Of a stretch of 35,674 bases of DNA, positions 9,494-17,243 are shown piece by piece. The translations under genes were made by a program, and so were the position numbers. The notes beneath the pieces were generated by a model. It ran no database searches. It was not told where the DNA came from and saw only the letters and a program-made list of their open reading frames with translations. This DNA is from Thermoleophilaceae bacterium (lineage in GTDB: Bacteria; Actinomycetota; Thermoleophilia; Solirubrobacterales; Thermoleophilaceae). Position 1 is the first letter of the stretch. Each line of letters starts with the position of its first letter. The DNA lies in contig JAUJNT010000004.1 in the NCBI GenBank assembly GCA_030448005.1, positions 258,925-294,598 of the forward strand. Reading direction: 5' to 3'.

Positions 9494-10741
9494 ATGAATC
9501 AGAACGTGCCCTCACCTTCGCGACGTCCCGCGCTGTCAAGCTTTCTGGCAGCCGTCCTCGGCGGGCTGGTCGTGCTCGTGGTGGGCGCCGTGCTGATAGC
9601 CACCGATGTGATCGACACGGGGGACACCACCCGCGAGGTGGTGAGGGGCACGTCGATCTCTCGGCCGGCAACGAGCGGCGGCGACGGCGAGGGTCGCACC
9701 GTGTCGGGCATCTACAAGGAGGAGGGCCCTGGCGTTGTCTTCGTGCAGGCGCGCGGCACCAGTTCGGACTCGCCGTTCGGGCTTCCCGACCAGCAAGGCG
9801 GCACGGCCACGGGCTCCGGCTTCGTAGTGGACAAGGACGGCACGGTCATCACCAACGCCCACGTGGTGGAGGGCTCGAACGACGTGTCGGTGCGCTTCGA
9901 GGAGGAGGGCGAGTTCGTGGACGCCAAGGTGGTCGGACGCGATCCCTCGACCGACATCGCCGTGCTCGAGGTCGACCCCGACAAGGCCAAGCTCCAGCCC
10001 ATCCCGCTGGGTGACTCCTCGAAGGTGGATGTCGGCGACCCCGTCGTCGCCATCGGCAACCCGTTCGGCTTCACCCGCACCGTGACCACCGGCATCGTGT
10101 CAGCGCTCCAGCGCCAGATCGAGGCGCCCAACGGGTTTCCCATCCGCGACGTGATCCAGACCGACGCATCGATCAACCCCGGCAACTCGGGGGGTCCGCT
10201 GCTGGACGCCGACGGCAGGGTGATCGGGATCAACTCGCAGATAGCGACCGGGGGCACGAGAGCCTCCGTGGGCATCGGCTTCGCCGTTCCCATCAACACC
10301 GCCAAGTCGCTGCTCCCGAGCCTCAAGAAGGACGGCAAGGTGGAGCGCCCCTACCTGGGGGTGGAGATGGCGCGGGTGACCGACCAGGTGGCCGAGGATC
10401 TGAACCTGCCGGTAGGTGACGGGGCCCTTATCACGAGCGTCGTGCGGGGCGGCCCGGCTGCCCGCGCAGGTCTCACCGGCGGGCGAACCCCCACGAGCGG
10501 GGGCATCGTGGCCGGGGGCGACCTGATCGTGAAGGTGGACGGCAAGGCCGTGAAGGACCCCGACGACGTGGCCGGCGCGATCGCCGACGACAAGCCCGGC
10601 GACACGGTGGAGGTGGAGTACTACCGGGGTGAGGACAAGAGGACGGCCAGGGTGAAGCTCGGCAAGAGGCCGACGACGCTCAAGAGCTCCCAGCCGTCCG
10701 AGGACGGCGGCGGCGGCGGCGGCCGCGGGCTCTTCCCCTGA
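9494..10741 (+). CDS. HtrA/DegP-type serine protease with PDZ domain
   Basis: 415 aa, ATG start. One N-terminal membrane anchor (about residues 16-38) places the protease outside the membrane. The trypsin-like triad is complete: His123 in ITNAHVVEG, Asp154 in STDIAVLEV, Ser232 in NPGNSGGPL. A PDZ domain follows at about 290-395 (YLGVEMARV ... GLTGG ... GGDLIVKVDGKAV), and the protein ends in a Gly-rich tail. HtrA proteases degrade or refold damaged envelope proteins. A possible -10 box TAGAAC (9482-9487) lies six bases before the ATG, so the gene may have its own leaderless promoter. It is the last gene before the second trp block. Confidence 0.94.
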   Translation: MNQNVPSPSRRPALSSFLAAVLGGLVVLVVGAVLIATDVIDTGDTTREVVRGTSISRPATSGGDGEGRTVSGIYKEEGPGVVFVQARGTSSDSPFGLPDQQGGTATGSGFVVDKDGTVITNAHVVEGSNDVSVRFEEEGEFVDAKVVGRDPSTDIAVLEVDPDKAKLQPIPLGDSSKVDVGDPVVAIGNPFGFTRTVTTGIVSALQRQIEAPNGFPIRDVIQTDASINPGNSGGPLLDADGRVIGINSQIATGGTRASVGIGFAVPINTAKSLLPSLKKDGKVERPYLGVEMARVTDQVAEDLNLPVGDGALITSVVRGGPAARAGLTGGRTPTSGGIVAGGDLIVKVDGKAVKDPDDVAGAIADDKPGDTVEVEYYRGEDKRTARVKLGKRPTTLKSSQPSEDGGGGGGRGLFP

Positions 10742-10780
10742 CCCGGGTGCCGCGCGGGGCTCCGTGCCACCATTCCTACA

Positions 10781-11425
10781 GTGACCCGCGTAAAGATCTG
10801 CGGCATAACCACAGTGGAGGACGCGCGCCTGGCCGCCGACCTGGGCGCCTGGGCGGTCGGGCTCGTGCTGTGGCCCGGCAGCTCGCGGGCCTGCGCGCCC
10901 GACGAGGCTGCCGCTATCGGCGCCATGCTGAGGAGGGAGGTCGAGGTCACGGGCGTGTTCGTGAACGCCACGCTCGACGAGGTCGCCCTTGCCGCGGACA
11001 GGTTCGGGCTCACCCTGCTCCAGCTCCACGGTGACGAGGGGCCGGCCTACTGCCGCGAGGCCGCAAGGCGCACGGGCTGTCGCGTCATGAAGGCCGCCCG
11101 GGTCAAGGACGCGGCCTCCATCCGCGGCCTCGAGCCCTTCCGGACCGATCTCCACCTGTTGGACGCGCACGCCCCTGGCCTGCGCGGAGGCAGCGGCGCC
11201 ACCTTCGACTGGGGGCTGGTCCGCGAGCATCGTACCGGGGTACCGATGGTGCTATCCGGAGGCCTGACACCCGACAACGTGGCCGGCGGCGTCGCAGCGG
11301 TGAGGCCCTTCGGTGTGGATACCGCCAGTGGCACGGAGGCCGCGCCGGGCGTCAAGGACCCCGGCAAGGTCACGGCATTCTTTCGAGCCGTGACCGAGGC
11401 CGACCGCGAGGCCGCGGCCGCATGA
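10781..11425 (+). CDS. trpF: Phosphoribosylanthranilate isomerase
   Basis: 214 aa, GTG start. Amadori rearrangement of PRA to CdRP. The TIM-barrel motifs are present: KICGIT with catalytic Cys7, LQLHGDE, the catalytic Asp in LLDAHAPG followed by [19 protein letters not shown], and the phosphate-binding end. In that end, the usual 'DvsSGvE' is [11 protein letters not shown]. Many actinobacteria lack trpF and use the dual-function PriA in its place, so a complete TrpF suggests that this organism's HisA may not need the second activity. It overlaps trpB by four bases (ATGA). Confidence 0.94.
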   Translation: MTRVKICGITTVEDARLAADLGAWAVGLVLWPGSSRACAPDEAAAIGAMLRREVEVTGVFVNATLDEVALAADRFGLTLLQLHGDEGPAYCREAARRTGCRVMKAARVKDAASIRGLEPFRTDLHLLDAHAPGLRGGSGATFDWGLVREHRTGVPMVLSGGLTPDNVAGGVAAVRPFGVDTASGTEAAPGVKDPGKVTAFFRAVTEADREAAAA

Positions 11426-12609
11426 GGGCGCCCGACCCGGGGGCGGCAGCGCCAGCCCGGGAGCGTGAGTTCGGCCCCTATGGGGGGCGTTTCGTTCCCG
11501 AGACGCTGATACCCGCGCTTGACGAGCTTGAGCGGGCCTGGCTTGCGGCCCGCGCCGATTCCGCCTTCGGCGAGGAGCTCGGCGCCCTGCTCGCCGACTA
11601 TGCCGGGCGCCCGACGCCCCTCTACCGGGCCGCGCGCCTGTCGGAGGAGTGCTCCTCCACGGTCTACCTCAAGCGAGAGGACCTGCTGCACACCGGGGCG
11701 CACAAGATCAACAACGCGCTCGGCCAGGCGCTGCTGGCGGTGCGGATGGGCAAGCGGCGGGTGATAGCCGAGACCGGCGCCGGCCAGCACGGGGTGGCCA
11801 CGGCCACCGCCTGCGCACTGCTAGGGCTCGAGTGCGTGGTGTACATGGGCAGCGAGGACATGCGCCGCCAGCGCCCGAACGTGGAGCGCATGGGGCTGCT
11901 CGGTGCCGAGGTCACGCCGGTCGAGGCCGGGGCACGGACGCTGAAGGAGGCCGTGAGCGCCGCCATCCGGGACTGGGTCGCCAACGTGGAGAGCACCCAC
12001 TACATCATCGGCTCTGCCGTCGGCCCGGCGCCCTATCCGGGGCTCGTGCGCGACCTCCAGCGCGTGATAGGCGACGAGATGCGGCGGCAGATCCGAGCGG
12101 TCGAGGGGCGGCTGCCCGATCGCGTGATCGCCTGCGTCGGGGGCGGCTCCAACGCGATCGGAGCGTTCGTCCCGTTCGTGGCCGACCCGGATGTCGAGCT
12201 GGTGGGCGTCGAGGCGGCGGGGGAGGGCCTCGGCTCGGGCCGGCATTCCGCTCCACTGACCATCGGCGCGCGAGGGGTGCTTCACGGCGCGATGTCGGCG
12301 GTGCTCCAGGACGAGTACGGGCAGGTGCTCGAAGCACACTCGATCTCCGCCGGGCTCGACTACCCCGGGTCCGGTCCCGAGCACGCCTGGCTGCGCGACG
12401 AGGGCCGCGTGCGCTACGTGGCCGTGCCCGACGAGGACGCGATCGCCGCATTTCGCCGCCTGTGCCGGCTCGAGGGCATCATCCCGGCGCTCGAGCCCTG
12501 CCACGCGCTCGCCTGGCTGCTGGCGAACACGGGCCAGCGTGGTGGGCTCGACGTGCTCGTGCTCTCCGGTCGAGGTGACAAGGACCTGGCCGAGGTCCTC
12601 TCGCGGTGA
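11422..12609 (+). CDS. trpB: Tryptophan synthase beta chain
   Basis: 395 aa, ATG overlapping the trpF stop. Condenses indole with serine using PLP. Clear TrpB1 features: [13 protein letters not shown] near the N terminus, the PLP lysine K95 in [32 protein letters not shown], the VGSAVGP-like stretch [11 protein letters not shown], the PLP phosphate loop [12 protein letters not shown], and [12 protein letters not shown] at the C terminus. Length and N-terminal FGPYGG motif fit the TrpA-partnered TrpB1 form, not TrpB2. The stop overlaps trpA. Confidence 0.97.
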   Translation: MRAPDPGAAAPAREREFGPYGGRFVPETLIPALDELERAWLAARADSAFGEELGALLADYAGRPTPLYRAARLSEECSSTVYLKREDLLHTGAHKINNALGQALLAVRMGKRRVIAETGAGQHGVATATACALLGLECVVYMGSEDMRRQRPNVERMGLLGAEVTPVEAGARTLKEAVSAAIRDWVANVESTHYIIGSAVGPAPYPGLVRDLQRVIGDEMRRQIRAVEGRLPDRVIACVGGGSNAIGAFVPFVADPDVELVGVEAAGEGLGSGRHSAPLTIGARGVLHGAMSAVLQDEYGQVLEAHSISAGLDYPGSGPEHAWLRDEGRVRYVAVPDEDAIAAFRRLCRLEGIIPALEPCHALAWLLANTGQRGGLDVLVLSGRGDKDLAEVLSR

Positions 12610-13400
12610 GCGCGCCCGAGGCGGGCGCGGACGGCGACCGCGTCGCACGGGCGTTCGGGGGACACGGCCGTCGAGCGGCGCTCATGCCGTACCTGATGGG
12701 CGGCTACCCGGACATCCCGGCCTCGCGGGCCTGCCTCGAGGCCGCGGCTGCGGCGGGCGCCGATCTGGTCGAGCTCGGAGTGCCGTTCTCCGACCCCCTC
12801 GCCGACGGCCCGGTCATCCACGCGGCGGGCACCGAGGCTCTTGCCGCCGGCGTGACGCCCGACGACGTCCTGGCTGTGTGCGAGTCGGTGGCGGATCGCG
12901 TTCCGGTGGTACTGATGGTCTACGCCAACGTCGTCCTGAACGCCGGAGCCGAGGAGTACCCGCGGCGAGCGGTGGCCGCGGGTGCCGCCGGGCTGATCGT
13001 CCCAGACCTGCCTCGCGAGGAGGCGGGCGAGCTGGCCGAGGCCTGCCGCGCAGTTGGCATCCCGCTCGTTCCGCTGGTGGCACCCACCACACCCGCGGCG
13101 AGGATGGCCGAGATCGGCCGCGACGCCCGGGGCTTTGTCTACGCCGTCTCCCTGACGGGCACCACGGGCGAGCGGCGGGAGCTGCCGCCCGAGCTGCACT
13201 CGATGGTCGACCGGGTAAGGGCTGCCACGTCGGCCCCGGTTGCGGTGGGCTTCGGCATCTCCACGCCGGCGCAGGCAAGCGCCGTCGCCGATCTCGCCGA
13301 TGGCGTCATAGTGGGCACCCGCGTGGTGCGAGCCGCGGGGGAGGGCGGTGCCGCGGCGGTCGGCGGGCTCGTTGCAGAGCTCGCCGCCGCGCTGGCCTGA
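12606..13400 (+). CDS. trpA: Tryptophan synthase alpha chain
   Basis: 264 aa, GTG start overlapping trpB by four bases. Cleaves indole-3-glycerol phosphate to indole, channelled to TrpB. The catalytic pair is visible as Glu56 and Asp67 in [16 protein letters not shown], with the same 11-residue spacing as Glu49 and Asp60 of the E. coli enzyme. Further motifs: [44 protein letters not shown] and [10 protein letters not shown]. It is the last gene of the tryptophan locus. No strong terminator is visible in the 64 bases after it. Confidence 0.96.
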   Translation: MSAPEAGADGDRVARAFGGHGRRAALMPYLMGGYPDIPASRACLEAAAAAGADLVELGVPFSDPLADGPVIHAAGTEALAAGVTPDDVLAVCESVADRVPVVLMVYANVVLNAGAEEYPRRAVAAGAAGLIVPDLPREEAGELAEACRAVGIPLVPLVAPTTPAARMAEIGRDARGFVYAVSLTGTTGERRELPPELHSMVDRVRAATSAPVAVGFGISTPAQASAVADLADGVIVGTRVVRAAGEGGAAAVGGLVAELAAALA

Positions 13401-13427
13401 GCGCGCGCGGCATCCGCGCCCACGCTA

Positions 13428-13456
13428 CTGACCCGTCCCGATCCGACTGCTAGGGT
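13428..13456 (+). promoter_or_regulatory. Predicted leaderless promoter upstream of 13465 gene
   Basis: CTGACC (13428-13433) and TAGGGT (13451-13456) are separated by exactly 17 bases, a good match to -35 and -10 spacing. The -10 box ends eight bases before ATG 13465. There is no Shine-Dalgarno sequence, so the mRNA is probably leaderless. This is the best promoter match I find in the window. Confidence 0.6.
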
Positions 13457-13464
13457 GCCGAGCC

Positions 13465-14406
13465 ATGGCAGAGTCAGAGAGTGGCGGCCCGAAGAAGCCG
13501 GGCAAGAGCACGAGCCCCGCCGCGAAGTCCCCCAAGCCCGCCGCCAAGAAGCCCGCAAAGGCCCCTGCGAAGAAGGCCGCGAAGCCATCCGCCAAGAAGC
13601 CGACCAAGGTCACGAGCGCGACCGCGAAGGGCGCCGCCTCCGCGGCCAAGAAGCCCGCCACGCGCACCCGCAAGCCGGCGAAGGCCGCCACCCCGGCGAA
13701 GAAGGCCCGCCCCTCCGCTCCCAAGGTCACCCCCGCTGCCAAGCCGGCCGGGCCCGTGCCCGCCCCCAAGCCGGCCGCACCGGCCGCCCCCGGAGCTCTC
13801 CTCGAGTCGGCCGGGTCTGCTGCGGCGCCGGCTGGTCCGGCTGAGCCAGTGGCCCCGGTGAAGCCGGCGGCCCCACACAGGGAGGCACCCTCGAGGGCTC
13901 CGGCGAAGCGCACGGTGGTGCAGGCCACCGCGGGGGCCTACTTCGAGGCCCTGGCCGCGCGCGACGCCGATGCGGCGGTCCGCGTCTGGGACGCCGAAGG
14001 CGTCAATGACATCGTGCCGCTTGGGATCTTCCGCGGCCCGGCGGCCATCCGGACGCTGCTGAAGGAGATGTTCACGGCGATGCCGGATGCCAGGTTCACG
14101 ACTGAGCGGATCACGGCCGATGACAAGGTCGCGGCCGTGCAATGGCGCCTCGCGGGAACGTTCAGCGAAGGCACGTTCCAGGGCCTCCAGCCCACGGGCC
14201 GGCGCGTCGATCTGCGCGGCGTCGACTGCCTGGAGATCGTGGACGGCAGGATCGTTCACTGCACGAGCACCTTCGACGGGGCGGCGTACGCCCGCCAGGT
14301 CGGCCTGCTCCCTCCCGAGGACTCCGGTGCCGACCGCGCGATACGGGCAGGGTTCAACACCGTCACCAAGCTCAGGCGCACCATGGCAAAACGGACCGCC
14401 CGATGA
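13465..14406 (+). CDS. SnoaL-like (NTF2-fold) protein with long Lys/Ala/Pro-rich N-terminal tail
   Basis: 313 aa, ATG start. Residues ~5-150 are low-complexity Lys, Ala and Pro, rich in AAKKPAKA-type repeats like the tails of histone H1-like and mycobacterial HU-type proteins. The charge falls after residue ~90, where Pro/Ala/Val dominate. Residues ~152-280 form an NTF2/SnoaL-like domain: AGAYFEALAARDADAAVRVWDAEGV, a conserved 'G-x-x-a-I-x-x-l-l-k-e-m-f' helix, and the closing strands VDCLEIVDGRIVHCTSTFDG. SnoaL-fold proteins include cyclases, isomerases and non-enzymatic binders, so no reaction is assigned. The tail suggests binding to DNA, RNA or acidic polymers (inference). ATGA overlap with the next small gene. 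Confidence 0.8.
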   Translation: MAESESGGPKKPGKSTSPAAKSPKPAAKKPAKAPAKKAAKPSAKKPTKVTSATAKGAASAAKKPATRTRKPAKAATPAKKARPSAPKVTPAAKPAGPVPAPKPAAPAAPGALLESAGSAAAPAGPAEPVAPVKPAAPHREAPSRAPAKRTVVQATAGAYFEALAARDADAAVRVWDAEGVNDIVPLGIFRGPAAIRTLLKEMFTAMPDARFTTERITADDKVAAVQWRLAGTFSEGTFQGLQPTGRRVDLRGVDCLEIVDGRIVHCTSTFDGAAYARQVGLLPPEDSGADRAIRAGFNTVTKLRRTMAKRTAR

Positions 14407-14567
14407 CCGTCCTCGTCACCCTCACGGTCGGCCTGGTCCTGTGGATCGTGGCCTGGGCGTTCGGGGTGAAGGCGTTCGATGCCTTCCTCTTCACATCGCT
14501 CATCACCGTGATGGCGGCCGGCGTGCAGATCGCTCGGCCACGCAAGCCGGCCTCGGGCGAGCAGTAG
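14403..14567 (+). CDS. Small two-helix membrane protein, unknown function
   Basis: 54 aa, ATG overlapping the preceding stop by four bases, which supports real translation. Two hydrophobic segments, VTLTVGLVLWIVAWAFGVKAF without a loop break and FLFTSLITVMAAGVQIA, are followed by a short basic tail RPRKPASGEQ. I do not recognise a family. Coupling to the SnoaL-like gene suggests joint expression. Confidence 0.6.
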   Translation: MTVLVTLTVGLVLWIVAWAFGVKAFDAFLFTSLITVMAAGVQIARPRKPASGEQ

Positions 14568-14608
14568 CCGGCGCCTGGCGGCGAGCTCGCCCCGCGTCTT
14601 TGCGCGCC

Positions 14609-15802
14609 ATGAGGCGGTCCGGTGGCCGTGCGCTCGCCCTGGCGCTCCTCCTGGCCGGGTGTGGCGGGGGAGGTGCAGAGGACGCCAACCGGGCGAGGGG
14701 CGAGACCCTCACGATCTATTCGAGCGGTCCGCGCCACGGGGTGTCCGCAGCGGCGGGAGAGGCCGTCTTCGCCGGACAGCGACTGGCGTTGCAGGAGGCG
14801 GGCGGGCGAGCGGGCGGACGCCGCATCCGCCTGGTGAGGCTGGCGGCAACGCGGCCGGGCGACACCCTGTGGGACCCCGGAATCGTCAGGGCAAACGCGG
14901 ACAGGGCTCGTAAGGACCCCTCCGCGATCGCCTACCTCGGCGAGCTCGACTACGGCGGCTCCGCGATCTCCCTGCCGGTGACCAACCGGGCGGAGCTGCT
15001 GCAGGTGTCGCCAACCGACGGACTCACAAGCCTCACCAAGGTCCCTCCCGGGCGGCCGCGCGCCGGGCCCGAGCGCCTCTACCCGGAGGACGTGCGCACC
15101 TTCGCCCGCATGGTCCCGAACGACCTGGTGGTGGCCGACGGGGTCATGGCGCTGCTGCCGGGGAAGGGCACGGGGGCAACGGCGATCCTCCACGGCCAGA
15201 ACATCGCGGACCGTGAGCTGACCGCGATCCTGGTCCACCGGCTGCGCCAGGTCGGCGCCGAGCCGGCCTTCGTCGAGGTGCTGCGAGACGACGTGGAGGC
15301 GGTTCCGGGGTTGATCCGCAGGCTGGCCGCCTCGCACCCCGCCGCCATCGTCGTGGTGGGAAGGCACGGGCCGGCCACGGCAGCGGCCCTGGGGGCAATC
15401 GCCCGCCAGGAGCCAGGGGTCGCCGTGGTGGGTACCGCGGGCCTCATCCCCCACGGTCGGCGACCCGGGTCGCCCGACCTGCGGGCGGTCACACCCGTGC
15501 TGCCAGGCGGAGCCCAGCCCGCCGGCGGGCGACGCCTGCTCCGAGACCTCGAGCGCCGCACCGGGGCCCCGGTCCGTGCGGATGCGCTGTATGGCTATGC
15601 GGCGATGAGGCTCGTGCTCGCCGCGATCGACCGGTCCGGGGCGGATCGCCGCGGGGTAGTGCGCGCCGCGCGGGCGCCGGGGACGCGCCGCACGGCCCTC
15701 GGAAGCCTCTCGCTCGACCGGGACGGCGACGTACGTACACGGCGCCTGGCGGTGGCGAGGCTCCGCCGCGGCCAGGTGACCCTCGAGCTGATGGCGCCGT
15801 GA
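14609..15802 (+). CDS. Divergent ABC substrate-binding lipoprotein (Leu/Ile/Val type)
   Basis: 397 aa from ATG 14609, chosen because it gives a complete lipoprotein signal: MRRSGGRALALALLLAGCGG, lipobox LAGC. The frame is open further upstream, but that part overlaps the SnoaL gene. The mature part starts GETLTIYSSGP, matching GETLTIYSSLP of the next gene, and keeps the periplasmic-binding fold (FAGQRLALQEAGG, AYLGELDYGGSAISLPVTNRA, LLQVSPTD). It is more diverged and Arg/Ala-rich. It is probably an old duplicate of the binding protein at 15885, with a changed ligand. It could be a regulator or scavenging variant for the same transporter. Confidence 0.82.
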   Translation: MRRSGGRALALALLLAGCGGGGAEDANRARGETLTIYSSGPRHGVSAAAGEAVFAGQRLALQEAGGRAGGRRIRLVRLAATRPGDTLWDPGIVRANADRARKDPSAIAYLGELDYGGSAISLPVTNRAELLQVSPTDGLTSLTKVPPGRPRAGPERLYPEDVRTFARMVPNDLVVADGVMALLPGKGTGATAILHGQNIADRELTAILVHRLRQVGAEPAFVEVLRDDVEAVPGLIRRLAASHPAAIVVVGRHGPATAAALGAIARQEPGVAVVGTAGLIPHGRRPGSPDLRAVTPVLPGGAQPAGGRRLLRDLERRTGAPVRADALYGYAAMRLVLAAIDRSGADRRGVVRAARAPGTRRTALGSLSLDRDGDVRTRRLAVARLRRGQVTLELMAP

Positions 15803-15816
15803 CTGCACGAACCCGC

Positions 15817-15844
15817 TTACTGATGGGCCCAACCGGAGTAGGAT
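15817..15844 (+). promoter_or_regulatory. Predicted promoter of the liv transporter operon
   Basis: TTACTG (15817-15822) and TAGGAT (15839-15844) are separated by 16 bases. Transcription would start near 15851, leaving a leader of roughly 34 bases before the TTG start at 15885. Unlike the other promoters noted here, this one is followed by a real Shine-Dalgarno sequence. Confidence 0.45.
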
Positions 15845-15869
15845 GTGGCGCAGTTTGACCAACCCCTTG

Positions 15870-15877
15870 AAGGAGGG
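15870..15877 (+). promoter_or_regulatory. Ribosome binding site that fixes the TTG start of the binding protein
   Basis: AAGGAGGG is a near-perfect Shine-Dalgarno sequence, seven bases before TTG 15885. The alternative in-frame ATG 15843 lies inside the predicted -10 box and would add 14 residues before the lipoprotein signal. TTG 15885 is therefore preferred. Confidence 0.75.
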
Positions 15878-15884
15878 ACCTATC

Positions 15885-17168
15885 TTGCGAGCACGATGGA
15901 CGGTGATTCTCTGCCTCCTCGGCGCCCTCGCCCTGGGCCTGACGGCCTGCGGCAGCGACGATGATGGCGGAGGCGGAGGCGGAGGCGGCGGAACCGCCGC
16001 GGGGGAGACCCTGACGATCTACTCGAGCCTGCCCCTGCAGGGCACCTCCAAGGAGCAGTCCGAGGCGGTGATCAACGGCGAGCGGCTCGCCTTGAAGCAG
16101 TCCGGGAACAAGGTCGGCAGGTTCAAGATCAAGTACGTGTCGCTCGATGACTCGACAGCTCAGAACCCGGGCACAGCCGATGAGGGTCAGACCGCGCAGA
16201 ACGCGCGCAAGGCCGTTCAGGACAAGTCGACGATCTTCTACCTCGGCGAGTTCAACTCGGGTGGCACGAAGGTGTCGCTGCCGATCCTCAACAAGGCCGG
16301 CATCCCGCAGATCAGCCCGTCCAACACGGCGGTGGGCCTGACCACCGACGAGGCGGGGGCCGATCCGGGCGAGCCGCAGAAGTACTACCCCGCCAAGACG
16401 CGCACCTACGCCCGCGTCGTGCCGAAGGACACCATCCAGGGCGCCGCGCTGGCCACGACGATGAAGGAGGACGGCTGCAAGTCCGTCCACATCTTCAACG
16501 ACAAGACCACCTACGGGGCCGGTCTGGCCAGGAACGTCTCGACCTCCGCCAAGGAGCAGGGGATCAAGGTCGCGGGCAACGACGGAACGGACAAGAACTC
16601 CCCGAACTACCGCTCGCTGGCCGCGAAGATCAAGGCCGACTGCTTCGTGGGCTCGGGAGTCACCGGCGAGAACTACGTCCAGGTATTCAAGGACGTCGGC
16701 GCAGCCAACCCGGACATCAAGCTGTACGGGCCCGACGGCGTGGCCGAGAAGGCGTTCACCAACCCGAAGAAGGGCGGCATTCCCGCCGAGCTGGCCAAGC
16801 GGACCAAGATCACGGTGGCCACGCTCGGGCTCGAGGAGTTCAAGAAGCGGGGGAACGCGGAGGCGGAGAGGTTCTTCAGGGACTTCGAGGCCACCTACAA
16901 CGAAAGCAATCCCGACCCGTACGCCATCTACGGCTACGAGACGATGGCGCTGGCCCTCGACACGCTGAAGGCGGTTGGCGACAAGGCCAACGACCGGAAG
17001 GCGGTCGTGGAGCAACTCGTGGGCAACACGAAGGGCCGCAACAGCGTGCTCGGCACCTACGACATCGACGAGAACGGTGACACCACGCTGACCGACTACG
17101 GCCTGTATACGATCAACGAGGCCGGAGAGCCGGAGTTCCAGAAGGTGATCAAGGCCCAAGAGGGCTGA
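15885..17168 (+). CDS. livJ: Branched-chain amino acid type ABC transporter substrate-binding lipoprotein
   Basis: 427 aa from TTG 15885. Signal sequence MRARWTVILCLLGALALGL with lipobox LTAC, then an acidic and poly-Gly spacer (DDD plus nine Gly). The mature type-I binding fold includes GETLTIYSSLPLQG, AVINGERLALKQSG, FYLGEFNSGGTKVSLPILNKAGIPQISPSNT, RVVPKDTIQG, and YGYETMALALDTLKA near the end. Such proteins hand Leu/Ile/Val, amides or short peptides to the LivHM channel. The ligand cannot be read from sequence. A strong hairpin follows the gene, probably to limit transcription of the downstream transporter genes. Confidence 0.9.
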   Translation: MRARWTVILCLLGALALGLTACGSDDDGGGGGGGGGTAAGETLTIYSSLPLQGTSKEQSEAVINGERLALKQSGNKVGRFKIKYVSLDDSTAQNPGTADEGQTAQNARKAVQDKSTIFYLGEFNSGGTKVSLPILNKAGIPQISPSNTAVGLTTDEAGADPGEPQKYYPAKTRTYARVVPKDTIQGAALATTMKEDGCKSVHIFNDKTTYGAGLARNVSTSAKEQGIKVAGNDGTDKNSPNYRSLAAKIKADCFVGSGVTGENYVQVFKDVGAANPDIKLYGPDGVAEKAFTNPKKGGIPAELAKRTKITVATLGLEEFKKRGNAEAERFFRDFEATYNESNPDPYAIYGYETMALALDTLKAVGDKANDRKAVVEQLVGNTKGRNSVLGTYDIDENGDTTLTDYGLYTINEAGEPEFQKVIKAQEG

Positions 17169-17187
17169 TCGCCACGAAGAGTCCGGC

Positions 17188-17215
17188 GGGGACGGGCCCA
17201 CCAGGGCCCGTCCCC
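17188..17215 (+). terminator. Strong hairpin between binding protein and permease genes
   Basis: GGGGACGGGCCC (17188-17199) pairs perfectly with GGGCCCGTCCCC (17204-17215) around loop ACCA, giving 12 base pairs. It is followed by GTCTCTTC instead of a pure T-run. It lies 20 bases after the binding-protein stop and 28 bases before livH. Partial termination or 3'-end protection here would give more binding protein than permease, a common pattern in ABC operons. Confidence 0.75.
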
Positions 17216-17243
17216 GTCTCTTCACGCCTCGAATAGGCCCACT

